Positions 46,479-59,012 of a DNA stretch of 64,000 nucleotides are shown here, piece after piece. A program made the position numbers and the translations under genes. The notes beneath the pieces are model-generated. The model saw only the letters and a list, made by a program, of their open reading frames with translations. It ran no database searches and was not told the origin of the DNA. This DNA comes from Phanerodontia chrysosporium. Lineage: Eukaryota > Basidiomycota > Agaricomycetes > Polyporales > Phanerochaetaceae. Within the stretch, counting starts at the first letter, position 1. Each line of letters opens with the position of its first letter. The DNA lies in assembly GCA_001910725.1 (NCBI GenBank), contig MJGA01000004.1, positions 2,294,001 through 2,358,000 of the forward strand, given 5' to 3'.

Positions 46479-49400
46479 CTAGGGGCGATCCGTCAGTACC
46501 GCGATCCCAAGACCGCGACTGGGCGCACTCACCATTGTCCGACTGGAATGACTGGAATGGTATGAAAGCGATTGAGATTGCGAGGATCTATAAGACCGAG
46601 ACGATCCGATGTTCGTATGCAAACTGCCAGAGTTGCTGGGCGTGGTGGGGACCGCGTTCCCGGAGGTGACGCGGCTGGTGCGGGCAGTGAGCGGTGTCGG
46701 GGCACTGATGAGCGACTTCTTCGGAGTCTCCGTCAGCTTGCTCGAGCGGTTGGAGAAGCCTCCCGACGCCGAGCTCAGAAGCTGCTTGGACGCGCTCTGG
46801 GGTGGTGGCTGTGGGCTGGTAATCTTGGGACGCTTGCCGCCCGTAATGAAGGGGTGCCGGAGAGCTGCGTGTGGCTTCAGGCGGCGCTCAGGGTCCCACA
46901 CCAGACATTTTGAGATGAAGTCAACGAAGAGCTCGTCGTCGCAACGGAGAACCTGCTGCAGAGTCTTGGATCCTGGACGTCGCCTGCGGCCTTTCGAGTT
47001 AACGACTGGTCGAGGAGCACCGGTTTGATCTGCAGACCTCGTTAGGAGTCTTCATATTTCTGCGATACAATGGCACTTACCAAAGAACAGCCTCTTCCGC
47101 GAGCTACGGTTGATGAAATCCTTGTCTGGTACACCGAGAACCTCCATGATGCAGGACAGTTGCTCCTGTTCGTTCTCTCCAGGGAAGATTGGGAAGCCAG
47201 TGTAGAGTTCAGCCATGATGCACCCCAAACTCCACATGTCGATCGCCATGTGGTAGTTCATTCCCAGAATGACTTCCGGTGAGCGATAGAACCGACTTTG
47301 GATGTAAGTGTAGACTAGAACACAGGTCAGACAGACTGGACGAGGGATTCGAAAGAGAACTCACTTTTTTCGTGCTCGAAGCAGCTGCTGCCGAAGTCGA
47401 TGACCTTGATGGCACTCTTTGCTGGGTGACGGAGTAGGACGTTCTGACAAAGGGATCAGTCATCGCTCGTGTGCGGACAACAATGCGACATACCTCAGGC
47501 TTGAGATCACAGTGGACGATGCGGTGATGACGCATGAGGACCAAAGACTGCAGCATCTGGCTAGTGAAGCGTCGAATCAAGCCTGTCGAAAATCCCACAA
47601 AGCTGTTCGCCTTGATAAGCTCGTAGAGATTGATGCTCAGGAGCTCCATCGCGATGCACAAGTGTCCACGGAAGTAGAAGTGCTCCGTCATCTTGATGAC
47701 GTGGTGCTTCTCGTCCTGGTCCTGGAGCACGGACATCAGCCGACCATGCGGTGCGACAACCACAACACTCCACGTACCCATTTGCGTAGGCTGTCGAGAA
47801 TCTTGATTTCGACCAATGCTTGGTGGTGGAATCTCTTCTTGTTCCGGATGATCTTGATCGCCACGGACTCGCCAGTGCAGTGATCGCGACAGTGGAGAAC
47901 CTGACCGAACGATCCCTTGCCCAATGTATCTATCACTTCGTACCGATACGCCAGATGGTCATGCAAGACAACTTGGTAGTCTCCGCGTTCGTCATCGTAG
48001 CCGTGGTTGTTGGTCGTGTTATCGAGCGTCGCACGCTTCTTGTCGCTCTTGGCGCCGATGTAGTACACAGACGGGTAATCCAGGATCTCCTTGCACTCGT
48101 ACTCGGACAACCATTGCACGTCCCTGCTTTTGAGAACAGCTAGAACAGTGTCAGTATGAATGCATAGAAATAGAACGAACCGACCATACCTGCAGGAGAC
48201 AAAGGATGTGCCGGGGGATGGGCTCCGGGAAGCGCAACATCTCGTCGAGGTCTGCCTGGCTAGCACCGCCAGCCAGCTTCTTCGCTTGTTGCTTCTTGAT
48301 GTACTGCATCATCTCCTCGTCTCCGAGGAGCTCGTCCTCGTCGATGAGGCTCGACACGGGCGACGGCGTAGACGTAGCACCGTGCCGGCTCGTGGACGGC
48401 GAGGCCATGGCATGCGTCGTGCTTTGGCTCGTAGAGGCGGTGGAGTTGCGTGCGGTGGAGAGCGAGATCTTAGGACTGAGGAGCTTCAAGCCCTTCGAGG
48501 GCGAGAGCGCAGAGAACCGGTGGCTTTGTGCCTGTGCTTGGGGCGGGGGCGCTTCGTTCGAGGTAGCAGCATTCGTGATAGACGCGACGGAACCAGTAGA
48601 GGACTTGCGCAATCCGCTGAATGAGATAGACTCGCGCTTCTGACGCGTGCTCAGGCCATTGACCGTAGCAGAAGTAGAAGAGGCGACCTGGGTGCGCGGG
48701 GTACGAGACGTAGAAGTACCAGCCTGAGGCGAGGATCGAATGGATTGACGTTGTTGGGCGGATGACGAGACTGCGGACTTGGGAGTAACACCGTTTTCGA
48801 TGACACCAAATTCGTTGAGATCGTTGGCCTGAGGTGATCCTCCACGCGAAGGCGCGGCACTGCCGGTGGTGACAATGACACTCGCCCTCCGATCAGCCTT
48901 TCCTTTCAGTGTAGGAGAGTTGGTGGCGGACGATCGGCTGGAAATTCGGGGAATCTTGGTAGGCGTTTCCTTTGTGAGGGTTGAGTAGGCAGAGTTGAGT
49001 CCAGACGGCGGCGGAGGCTCCTTCGAGGACTGATGCGGCAGCGTTCCGACACTGGGAGAGCCCGCAATAGTCGGCAGGACGTTCCGCGAGCTCCGGAGCG
49101 ACGCGTCCGAGTGCTTTTGCATGGAGCTCATGGTCTGCGAAGTGGCGCGCGAGATCTTTGGGGTGCTTTGCGTGGATGAAAGTGACGAGTTCGAGTTGGT
49201 CTTCATGCTGGCCAGGCGTTGAGTTGTGGCCGGCGGCAAAGCCGATACGTGCATTGGAGGCATAGCAACAGGCTCCGACTTCTTTGGCTGGGCTGACGAC
49301 AAAGTCTGTTGGACGCATATAAGTCATTGGACGGACAAAGAAAAGTAGTCGACTCACTTTGCCACGCTTGCGGCCCATCAACACTGAGATCCTACTCTCA

Positions 49401-52400
49401 CTACGATCCTTCTCCTCCTTCTTCTGCTTCTCCTTGTCCGTGCTGCGACCCTCGTCCTTCCCGCTACGCGAGTCGCTCTTCTCCTTGTCAGAGTGCAAGC
49501 TCCTCCTGGAGCTCGAGCCCTTGAGGAGTGACGGCAATCCAAACACAGACGACTTCTTCTGTTGCACAGAGGTCTGCTGCGTCGGCGACGTGACCTGCGT
49601 GTCTTTGATCGGAGACGTCGCGCTGGGAGGACGCAGATGGGAGCTCGATGAGTACGTGGGAGAGGCAGAAGGCACGCCTGGCGGTGGCATCTGCATGGAC
49701 TGTGATGATGACCGACGGAAGAACGGTATTGATGACGGCGTCAATCGCTTAGTCGAGGGGCCCCTGCGAATGGAAGACGAGGGGCTAAGAGGGATCTGCT
49801 GAGGTACGGGCGGAACAGAGGCCGTGAGGTTCGTGCTCGAGCTCGAGGCTGTTTCAGGGCGACTAGGTAGAAGACGTTCAGGAGTCTTCGACGTCGACAT
49901 GGGCGGAGGCGCAGAGGCCGGAGGCGAGATAGGGTGCACCGAGCCAACTGAAGACAGAGATACAAGAGACGATGCAGATCCCATCGCGTCGACGTTGATG
50001 TTCATCCACTCGTCCTGGGACTGCTTACGCTGCGTGGAAGGGACTTGGGCTGCTCTCGGGATGTCGACTTGCGAAGTTGTTGAGTAAAGCTGAGGGCGCG
50101 TGGACTGAGAGCCAGTCCAGCGGACGACCTAGAATCCTTCATGGACGACTGTGAAGGCGACGTGACCAGCTTTTTGCCCAAGGGATTCGAGAAACTCCAT
50201 TTCTTTGACGGTGTCTTGTGCGTGCCCGCGCTGGTGGGCGTAGTGGACTTCAGAGTGTGATGCTTGTGCGGCGTCGAGAACGAGGGGACCTCGAGCGCAG
50301 CTGAAGGCTCGAGGTCGTGGGTGTGCCGGGGCTTGTCTTCGTCTGAGGAAGGGAACGCGACGCCCGCGCTGCCGGGCTGAAGTGACTTCAAGGCGGAGAG
50401 ATCCTTCGGCAGAGGTGGCACCGGAGGCACAATGTGATCCTCGACGACGTCTGCAGGTGCAGCAAGAGCAGCTGCACGATCACGGAAAGAGGCTGCATCA
50501 ATAGAGTGACCGCTCGAGATGTCACTGCCCGCACTATTCCGCCTGGCCTTGGTGTTGGACTGACGGCCCGAAGCGGCAGAAACAGACGTTGCGCTGGTGC
50601 CAGTAGACAATGAGGTAGAGTCGCGCGACGAAGTCGTGGGCGTGCTGGTGTACGTCGTCGAGGAAGCTGAGCCCCGCTTAGGGGTAAAGCTGGTACGATG
50701 GCTCAAGGAGGTATGCTTCTTGGCCTTCTCCGGCGCGGGAGAACCATGCTCGTCGACACCATTCACTTCGGTTTCCATAGAGGTATCCGCTATGCCCAGG
50801 CCGACACCGCGTTGAGGCGTCGTATGATCCTTGAGCTTCTCTTTTCCTGAGATCGAGCCGTGCGAACTACCGATCCTACTCGAACGACGGTTCTCGACCC
50901 CCTCCCATTGACCACCTGTCTTGGCGGGCGTGCTCGACCGGCTACCGCTCCCCACTCGGCTATGAGCACCGATGCTCGACCGGGCGCGCGCACTCTTGCC
51001 CGAGACGCCATCCAGCTTGCGCAGTGCCTCTACGGTCGCCTGATCATCCATGTCCGACCAGCCTTCTTGAGTTCCACGAAGCAATGAATGTGCCACGTTG
51101 GCAGTGGTGTGTCCAGTCTGGTCCTTCGCGGCTGCACTGGTCACAGTACTGCCGGTGCTGGCATGGCGCAAGAATTGTTGAATGGACGAGGATCCGGGAG
51201 AAGGTGGCAGATGCGAGTAGTCGGATGTATGCAGGCGGCGGGAGAGATGTGATTCTCCATGGCTCGAGGACGAGGAGCTTGCTGAGACTTGCCTCTGGTG
51301 CCGCACGCCCGCCGACAGCGTCTCCCTTCGTGCATCCTTCGGCTTCGTCACGGGGCTGATCGTCGAGGACACGCCAGGACCAACGCTCCTATGGCGGCGG
51401 ACCTTGTCCTTGTCCTTGAGACTGCTCAGCGAAGAGGTCGACGTGTGCTTGGAGGATACGACGCCGGTGGTGTAGTCCATCTCGAACTCGTCAGAGGTCC
51501 GCTTCTTGGGCCGCTGCTGGTCGGGAGAGACAAAAGCGCTCGGCGGGGCAGCCGCTTCGCCCGAAGACGTCTTCTGGACGGCAGGCGACTCGAGGTCTCG
51601 TGTCTGCGCCGCTTTGGCGAGCGCGGGTATCGGATGGCGTGGGTATAGGATTTCTTCGCCGCCGCTTTCGTCTGCAATGGAGCGCTTGCTCCGTAGCGAG
51701 TGCGACGGGGGCTGCAGCACGTCAAAAAACTAGCCGAAATGAGATCCAGCGTGTGATGGAGTGCTCGGGTGCGCTCACCTCTTCCGCATCGTCGGGCTCG
51801 CCGTCGATAGCCTCGATGGTCCACGGGCTGTCAGGCAGGTCCGGCTCCTTGTCCCCGTCCGCGTCGTCGTTAATCTCCTCCTCGTCTTCCTCGTCGAGCT
51901 GTTCGTCCACGTCTACCTCGCCTGTGCGATCCTTGCCCCGCACCCAGCGCGGGGTCGCGAGTTCTCCAACACCCACCAGCCCACGGCGGTCGATGGCGGC
52001 CGGATCCTTGTGCGGCGTCACCGGATCGCTGAAGGGTCCAAGCTCCGGAGTCTTGAGCGAGAGTGGCGGAGGAACGGGCATCGGAGACGAGGACGGGTCT
52101 GGGGAGTCGCAGGGCGTGCTCACGCCGAAGTAGTAGGGATCGAGAGACGAGGTGGCCGACGCCGAGCGAGGCAAGCCAGGTTCTGTCTCGTCGTCCTGGT
52201 CTTCTATGCGTGATACATGCAGGATAGGCTTGAAGATTGCAGTTGTCAGGTCATGATCAGGCTCGCTAGCGGCGGTTGTATTCACCTGCGAAGCATCACC
52301 TGCGTGTTCCGGACGCGCATCATCAGAGCTCTGGGAGCTCTGAAACTCGAGAGTGGGGGCCGCGAGCCTTCTCGTGTTGTGCTCTATGCCAGTGACCGGT

Positions 52401-52432
52401 TCAGACGATGATGGAGAGGACGGAGAGGACAT
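46479..52432 (-). CDS. DYRK/Pom1-type dual-specificity kinase, very long N-terminus
   Basis: Cytoplasmic/cortical CMGC kinase of the DYRK family; fission yeast Pom1 controls polarity and cell-size entry into mitosis (established). The N-terminal ~1,200 residues (52432 to about 48150) are Ser/Pro/Thr-rich, with an acidic patch near 51850-51930. The DH-like box [11 protein letters not shown] precedes the kinase domain. The kinase shows P-loop [12 protein letters not shown], catalytic HCDLKPE, DFGSSC, the YxY activation loop [14 protein letters not shown] and [17 protein letters not shown] Ser-rich tail ends at 46479. The protein is near 1,800 residues, longer than usual. Exons join clearly at GKRGK/TLSSAQ (about 49300-49370) and LLQ/AVLKSRD (about 48140-48190). 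Near 50000-50160 two frames overlap and I could not place the intron with confidence. The next minus-strand reading resumes by [10 protein letters not shown] at 50020. Confidence 0.86.
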
Positions 52433-53368
52433 GGGAGAGGGAGGGTAACGAGCGAACTAGAGAAAGGAAGGACGGCGGAAACAGGGACAAGATCTGGGGT
52501 TTGCGGCAGGACGAGACGTCGCCCTGGGTGAGATGGAGTGCGTGTCGACCCAGACGGTGAGCAAGCGAGGCAAGATAGTGTTGTCGACCGGCTCAGACGT
52601 CGTTGAGCCCTGCCAGACCGACGGACATTTGGCGAGCAATTGCCAACGACCAGATGGGCGACCTCGTGGCACGATGTTTGTCCGTATTTGGCAACCGGCG
52701 CTCTCCCATTGTTTCGACATCGCCCACGGTCGAGAGTCGAGAGCATGGAGGGCAGTACAGAGCAAGGAGAAAATGTTGGAATGGTACATGATATGTAATG
52801 CATGCATAGTGTGCAAGTATGACAGCTTTTTGTACCGGGGTCTACGACTACTCAGAGAGAACACGTCGGGACTAGGTCCATCTTCCATTACCACACGGTG
52901 TAGGGGAGTGTTCTCACCAGACTGCGACGCGCTTCGCCGTCCATGACATCGACGGGACGCGCTGGAAGTTCACGTAAACGAGGCGCGGGCGGGTCGCCTG
53001 TGAGGAGGGAAAGCTCGGCAGGCTGGACGCTAATCAAAGACTATAATGCATGGAGGCGCCACTTTACAAATTGGCTGTCTACTCAGCGGCATGGTTCGCG
53101 GAGGGTGGCAGGCCCGAACGGGAGGAGCGGCGATCGCACGGGGGGCGAGGGTTCAGCGTGTGCTGGACAGGGGGGCGAGGGTTGCGCAGATCGCGGTCTG
53201 AGCATTGCCAGGGGGTGAGGAGGAACTCCGCCTGGCCTGCCGAGGAGCCGGCGGGGGCGGTGTTTGAAAGTAGGACCCGCTGGAGGCGGAGTCTGGAGGA
53301 GACCTGGCGTTGCCGTAACGGACGTCGACCCTGGGAGCGCAGCGACAGGGGGAGGGCGGGTGTGTGTG
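52433..53368. other. Divergent upstream region DYRK / Zn2Cys6 gene
   Basis: About 0.9 kb. Frames on both strands are random. It must hold the DYRK promoter. A long 5' leader for the DYRK gene would be usual for this class. Nothing else was recognised. Confidence 0.4.
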
Positions 53369-53400
53369 ACCGTGACGGTCACGGTCGCAGTTTATATAAC
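53369..53400. promoter_or_regulatory. 17-bp palindrome beside a TATA box
   Basis: ACCGTGAC-G-GTCACGGT at 53369-53385 is a perfect inverted repeat around one base. A TATA box (tttatataac, 53391-53400) starts 6 bp downstream and lies about 410 bp upstream of the Zn2Cys6 start codon. The symmetry suggests a dimeric regulator. Its binder is unknown. Confidence 0.5.
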
Positions 53401-53494
53401 CCTCTGGGATTTTCTGGCGGACTTTGTAGTGTGACCTCCGCGCCCGCCCTCGTCGTCGCCGCCCCTTTGAGTCGGAGCAGCGCTCGTCGTCCTC

Positions 53495-53515
53495 GCCGAT
53501 CTCAGCCAGATCGGC
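53495..53515 (+). repeat. Leader hairpin (8-bp stem, 5-nt loop)
   Basis: GCCGATCT and AGATCGGC flank CAGCC. The perfect stem lies in the presumed 5' leader of the Zn2Cys6 gene and is followed by a donor-like sequence at about 53521. It may be a leader structure, a second protein site or chance. Confidence 0.4.
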
Positions 53516-53809
53516 GTCTCAAGGTCAGTTCCCTCCCCTCCCTGCCCTTCCCACCGCCCTCACCTCTCTCCTCGCCATGCAGCACGGCGCCCGCCCTCGC
53601 CAGGCTTTCCCTCCTCGCCGCCGGCAGCCCAAAGCCCGCTGCCACAGGCACGTGTTCCCAGGAAGCCTACATTAACGTGAGCGCTTCCTGCCTCGTTATG
53701 CGTGCCTTTCTTGATGAATGCCCTCCTTACTCTCACCTTCCTTCTTCTTAACCTCTGCCTTGTCGCCTCTCTAGCTTCCTGTCCGCTGCCTCCTCCTTTC
53801 CGTCTCACC

Positions 53810-54801
53810 ATGTCCGACACCGCTCAGCCTCCCGCTGAGGACCGTTCCACCCCCTCCGCCCCCGACTCCGCCCAGCCTCAGATGACCGTGCACCCCATCG
53901 CGTACTCTGGCATGCCCATGCCCATGTATTCCTTCCCGCCCGGCATCGTCCCCACCCAGCCCGCCCGCACAAAGCGTCGCCAGGTCAAGAACGCTTGCAC
54001 CAACTGCCAGAAGGCGTGCAAGAAGTGCGACGACGCCCGCCCGTGCCTCCGCTGCGTCAAGTACGGGATCTCCGAGGAGTGCGTCGACTCCCAGCGTAAG
54101 GAGCGCCAGAAAGGGATTAAGCGCGGTCCTTACAAGAAGCGAGATGGAAAGGGTGCGTCCATTCCTCCTCCCTTTCCAAGAGTTCCCTGACCCTGACCTC
54201 AGACCGTGCAGCAAGCTCTGCCGACCCCCAGATCGACATGGGCGCGCCGTCCGCCATCCCAATCCCCATTCCAGCCGGGGGACCCATCCCGCCCTACATG
54301 GCCGCCCCCATGGGCTACCCGGCGGGCTTCTTCGGCCAGTACCCTGCGCCCGCGCCCACCAAGCCCGGCGAAGCCCCCGCGTACTACCCTCAGTACTACT
54401 TCGCCCCGATCCCCATGCCGCCGCCCACGGCAGGCCAGGAGGGTGAGGTGCCGGGGTACCCGGCCGGCTTCTACCCAGCCACCTTCCTCACGCCGTACGC
54501 GCCGCAGCCGTATCCGGGAGCCGCGCTGCCCTATGTGGTGCCCGCGCCGCCGCCTCGAGGCCCCGATGGGCAGCCCCTCGCAATTGCTGCGCCGCCCCTC
54601 CAGTACGCGGCCTATCCGCAGGCCTACAGCAAGCCACCCCCGGCCCAGCAGTCGCCGCAGGCTCAAGCACCCCAGCGCGAGGCCGGCCAGGACGTCGGCC
54701 ATCAGCTGATGGATCCGAACATGCGTCGCGACTCGCGCCTCGACGCCGTCTACGTCGGAGGGATGGCGAACGGCAACGCCGCCATGTCCAAGTCTGGGTA
54801 A
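53810..54801 (+). CDS. Zn2Cys6 transcription factor, short Pro/Tyr-rich form
   Basis: DNA-binding regulator of 313 residues in two exons (53810-54152, 54203-54801). The binuclear cluster is complete, with spacing C-x2-C-x6-C-x5-C-x2-C-x8-C (residues about 61-90): ACTNCQKACKKCDDARPC, then LRCVKYGISEEC. A basic linker ends KRGPYKKR, like an AT-hook. This cluster type, with the RGPYKKR linker, is shared by a group of fungal regulators related to gluconeogenic RDS2/ERT1 (established, by pattern). The remainder (about 115-300) is Pro/Tyr/Gly/Ala-rich with near-repeats MGYPAGFFGQYPA and PGYPAGFYPATF, probably an activation region. The usual fungal middle-homology domain is absent. The start is the first ATG of a frame whose upstream part is hydrophobic and unlikely. 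Possible 5' leader introns precede it. Confidence 0.9.
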
Positions 54802-57800
54802 GGTGTCTGGTGCGGTAGAGCTGGTGCCTCGTCTCGTATTTTCGTTGATTGTGCATATTTTGTGGATTGTCGTGGTCGTGTCTTGCCTCTTGTCTCAAAT
54901 ATGCTCTCCCCATCATTTCTCTAATATCTATCGTTCGTTCTGTTCCATATTTTTGCCTGTCGAATTGCTACTGTGTATATCTAGGTGTCCGCTGAATATT
55001 ATCGTGTGCTGTCTGCAAGTAGAAATGCCGCTGTTGGAACTAGCTCCAAATGGCTTGGGCGACATGAATTAAACCCTTACGAAATACGTACGTCGCCGCT
55101 GGCGCTATGAACGACCTGCCAACTCCATGGGCCCATTTTGCAGACGGCGGTGCCCATTACGAAGCGTATGGACCGCTAACCCCGAACACGCGAGCTGCGA
55201 GGCCCATCCGTTCGACGCACGACCTGCGAGCGCCTCTGTGCCCATCTCCGCAGGGTCGCCCGTCGCAGCCCGTCCACCGCGCGCACGGGGCGACCATCCA
55301 AAACCCAGCCGCCGCCGCTGACTTTGCACCGGCGTTCCCAGCGGCTGCGAGACCCGCGCAGACGTCTCCGCCCAGCCCAATCGGCGGGAACGTCCGGACG
55401 GAAAGGGCTCTGCAGGCGCTGGAAGGGGACGTGTCCGCGCCAGTGTCGGGGAGCGCGGCGGGCTGTGCTGCCTCCTGCCTCTCCGCAGACGACGAGCACG
55501 GCCGGCCGTGAGAGTGCGCAGACCCGGAAGGGCACACGCAGCAAGCAGCGCATCGTCGTCGCTCACACACGCTCTTGGGGAGCACGTCGACGGGCGTGGC
55601 AGGACGGCTCTCCGCGCACAACAAACCCCGCCGAATTGTGTCGCCTTGTTTGCACGCGGGGGTGCCGGTGTTCGCGGACTGGGCTCGCAGCGGTGTCTGC
55701 GATCTATTGTGTGCGGCTCCCGGGTGCGCTTGAGACCGCAGATCGAACGGCTTTTTTGCTGATGCCGCTGATTACGACGGACAGCCCGGAGATGCTGACA
55801 GCGGGCCTCCCTGGGACGGGAAACTGGCACCCAATTGACTTGCCGACCCAACCCCTGCGTACTGGCGCTCGCTCGTGCTGCTGCTCGTGCTGTGAAGCTC
55901 GACCCGCCCTGCTCGTCTCCATGTCTGGCAAACGCAGATCGTGGGCAACGATACGATGTCGCGCTCTTGAACAGGCGGCAAACACAGGGACGATTTGGCA
56001 GATGTCGCACGATGGAATATCCTGGGAGCAACTCGTCATCTTCGCAAGCGACAAGTCGCTATGTGAATGTCGTGACGACCACTTGAGACTTTCGCTCGTC
56101 CGGGTTCGGGCTGAACTCTGGCCCCTCGCCATGAGCATCTGGCGGCCAACGGCGCTCACTATGTTTTCTGGAGAGCATTTACTACAATGTGGATTGTAAG
56201 TACTGGGGAAGTCTCTTTAGTTTTGTGGAGCACGACTCACACATACATTGACCCAGTAGTGTTTGCATGCTACAGTGGTGTCCTCGCGCCATAACAACTG
56301 CGAGTAGCTGAAGGATGGACATCAAGAGATTGCGCCGTTTGTCCTGCTGGTGCAATATTGCGCGAAAACTACATTTTGGGACATAACGTCTAGAGGTATT
56401 AATGAAGGCTCGCATTGCAAACAGTCGTCAGACACTCACCAGGTCATGGTAGGCAGCGTAGTGCTGTGATGGATGCGGTGTCGCTAGTCAAGCCGGCCTG
56501 CAGTGTTGAAGACATCGTGTTATCGGCCTAGCCACCGAATATGACGGGCAAAGGCAACCGCAATGGCCTAGAAACCATATCGCTCGCCTCAGAGTCCCAG
56601 GACGACTAGCTATGCTGAGCGATAACGATCTCTGCGCTCCAAGGCCGGATGGCGATATGGGGCGATAGTTCGACTACCCACGGCCAGTCGAACAATGGAA
56701 CGAATCGGTCGGATGAGGAGATACCGTGTTGGTTTGCATCGCATGAGAGCCTCCAACTATAGCCCCCGAACTCTCCGCCGCTCAGGATGCCTTTTCCTCC
56801 TTCATGCGTAAAATACCCCGTGACGACCGGCGAATGCTCTCTGGAAGGCACCAATGATGCCTCTCGAACGCTCTTGCAGTGTAGAGCCCCCGGCGCGGTC
56901 CTTCTTGGCGTAGCGAAGCGCATGGCCGAGGCACGATGTCACGCAAACGTCAGCCAGAGCGGTCCAGGAGGGACGAGCGTGTACGACGGACGGATGTTGT
57001 TGCGGTTGCCGAGCGACGCGTTTGGGCTGGGCGGACCAGAAACGGGCGTGGTCGGTACAAGTGATCGCTGATTTCTACCGGCCGCGCATGCACCCCTCGG
57101 AGGCACAGGCCATGAGAACGGCCGCGGCCGATGAGCGCACGGATCGTGTGCCGCGGAGCGACGTTGCGGGCCGTCGTGTTTCGATTTCGCCTCAGCGAGA
57201 AATCCCTACAGACAACTCCGACGACGGCTGGCGAGAGCGAATTCTGTCCGAGGCCTTGGAGTGTCTCTCCATTTGCCGGGATCATCCCACCCATGCGCTG
57301 CCCACCACGTCTCCTTCGACCACCGCCCCCGATAGACTCGCGGACGAGAGCTACGATCGCATGACACCCTGCTCGCGCAGCAGGCACTGCAACCTTAGAC
57401 AAGCGAGAAGACAAGCTGTTACAGTGCTAGGCAAGGTCTGCGAGAGTCATCAGCCAGGCTTTCCCTCGGGCCTACGCGGGGTCTACTCACCGAGACAGCG
57501 CCCTTCTTGTCCATGATTTCACACCCCAAATCCTATCCACGACGTTCAACTTGGATGCCGCGCGAACCCGCTAAAGGCCCCGTGGCTGACATGTACAATG
57601 GCAAGAAGCCTCGAGCACCTTCGGTGATCACCACGCCGCGCTGCACGGGACTAGGACGCTTCTCCACCCTGGCCGGCTATGCGCGGCAGCGTGCAAGGAC
57701 GCTCAACAGGGTCGTCCGGTGCGACGGAGCGCGAGGATGCGATACAGATGGTTGCATGTGTTACAGCGCAGCGCGTCGTAAGACGAATCCGTGGCGTAGA

Positions 57801-59012
57801 GTGTGACTGGCGTAGGAGCGCATCCATGGTGAGTTAGGCTCGTTGTATGTCCGGGATGTCGCTAAAGTCTGGGCTGCGTGATCAGCGAAGCCGTGGCCCG
57901 TCAATACAAAGGCTAGGCTGGGCTATGCGGTGGTGAGAAGGAGCGAGGCAACAAGGTGACTGCATTCACGAACCAGTCGGCAATGTCTCCATCCATGCTA
58001 GAGCATGCGGAACAAGGACGACAGGTGCGACCGTGTCTCTGTATGACCTTGAGCTCGCGTGAGATTGACAGCTTTCAGGAAACGCACCTCACTTACCGCA
58101 ACTAAGCGCATACATCGAACATTTGGCACTCGTAACTCTTTCTTCGCCTTGGCAGGTCATCTCGCCCCGCCGAATTCGTTAAGCTTCCTCTGGACTATCA
58201 AGAAAACCTTGAACGCAAGCTTTGAGACCATCTGTGGCCAGATGGCATATCGTTATCCCGCCGTTTGCTTTCGAACCGTCTGTGAGCTTGCGAAGATAGT
58301 CACTGTTTCTCCCAGGGCCTCCCAACAAACTTGACGGCGACCGCACGCCTCACGCGAAGTGGGGTTTGGCCAGTTGCGCGTAAACGGTAAGCCTGTGAGA
58401 CCTGTCGACTGGATTGCGAGGGCGATAGTCTTCCGACGAGGTCTGCGCTCGCACAGCCATGCCTTTGCTCAGCTTTAGCAAGGGCGAAGCGTCAGCTCGC
58501 CATTTATTGGGTGGGTGGCCACAATGCGCGGGGACTGATCTTGGCATGGGACAGGGTATTTCAACCCCGACGAAGAGGGTGTGAATGGTGCGGATCAGCT
58601 CGAGGACGAAATATCGACGGGGAGGACGACGTGGTTCGCGCAGAGGAGCAACGCGTGGCTGCGGCGCCCCGCCATCGCGTCCGAGAAAGCTTCCGCTCGC
58701 GGGCGGCGGGGCCGAATTCTGCACTTGCCCCCTTTTGGCATGTCACTCTATGCCAACCAGTATTTTCCTGATGTTTTCGCTCGACCTGAACTTCTGGCCT
58801 TTGGTACCTATCCCGAACGACAGCGCCACAGGGGACCAATTAGCAGGAACAGTGCAGGTGTACACCTAGTTTCCTCAGGCTAAAGAGTCACGCATGTCTC
58901 GGTTTATTCCATAGTCGGTCGACGAGGAACAACCGTCGAATTGCCATCCAGCCATAGTGATATACACTGCTCAATGGTACTAAAATATATCCAGTAGTAT
59001 TCATGCCTACAG
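54802..59012. other. Gene-poor region, 4.2 kb
   Basis: No recognisable protein, RNA or transposon. Long frames overlap on opposite strands (55105-56031 minus and 55324-56199 plus), as expected of a GC-rich random sequence. A frame at 56606-56923 (minus) contains a locally plausible Gly/Trp-containing stretch (GGEFGGYSWRLSCDAN) but no domain. Fast-evolving multi-exon genes could hide here. Confidence 0.4.

Noticed and set aside
55105..56199. Overlapping 308- and 291-codon frames on opposite strands
   Set aside because: Both are Arg/Ser/Pro-rich without domains, as expected by chance in GC-rich DNA, and they overlap each other.
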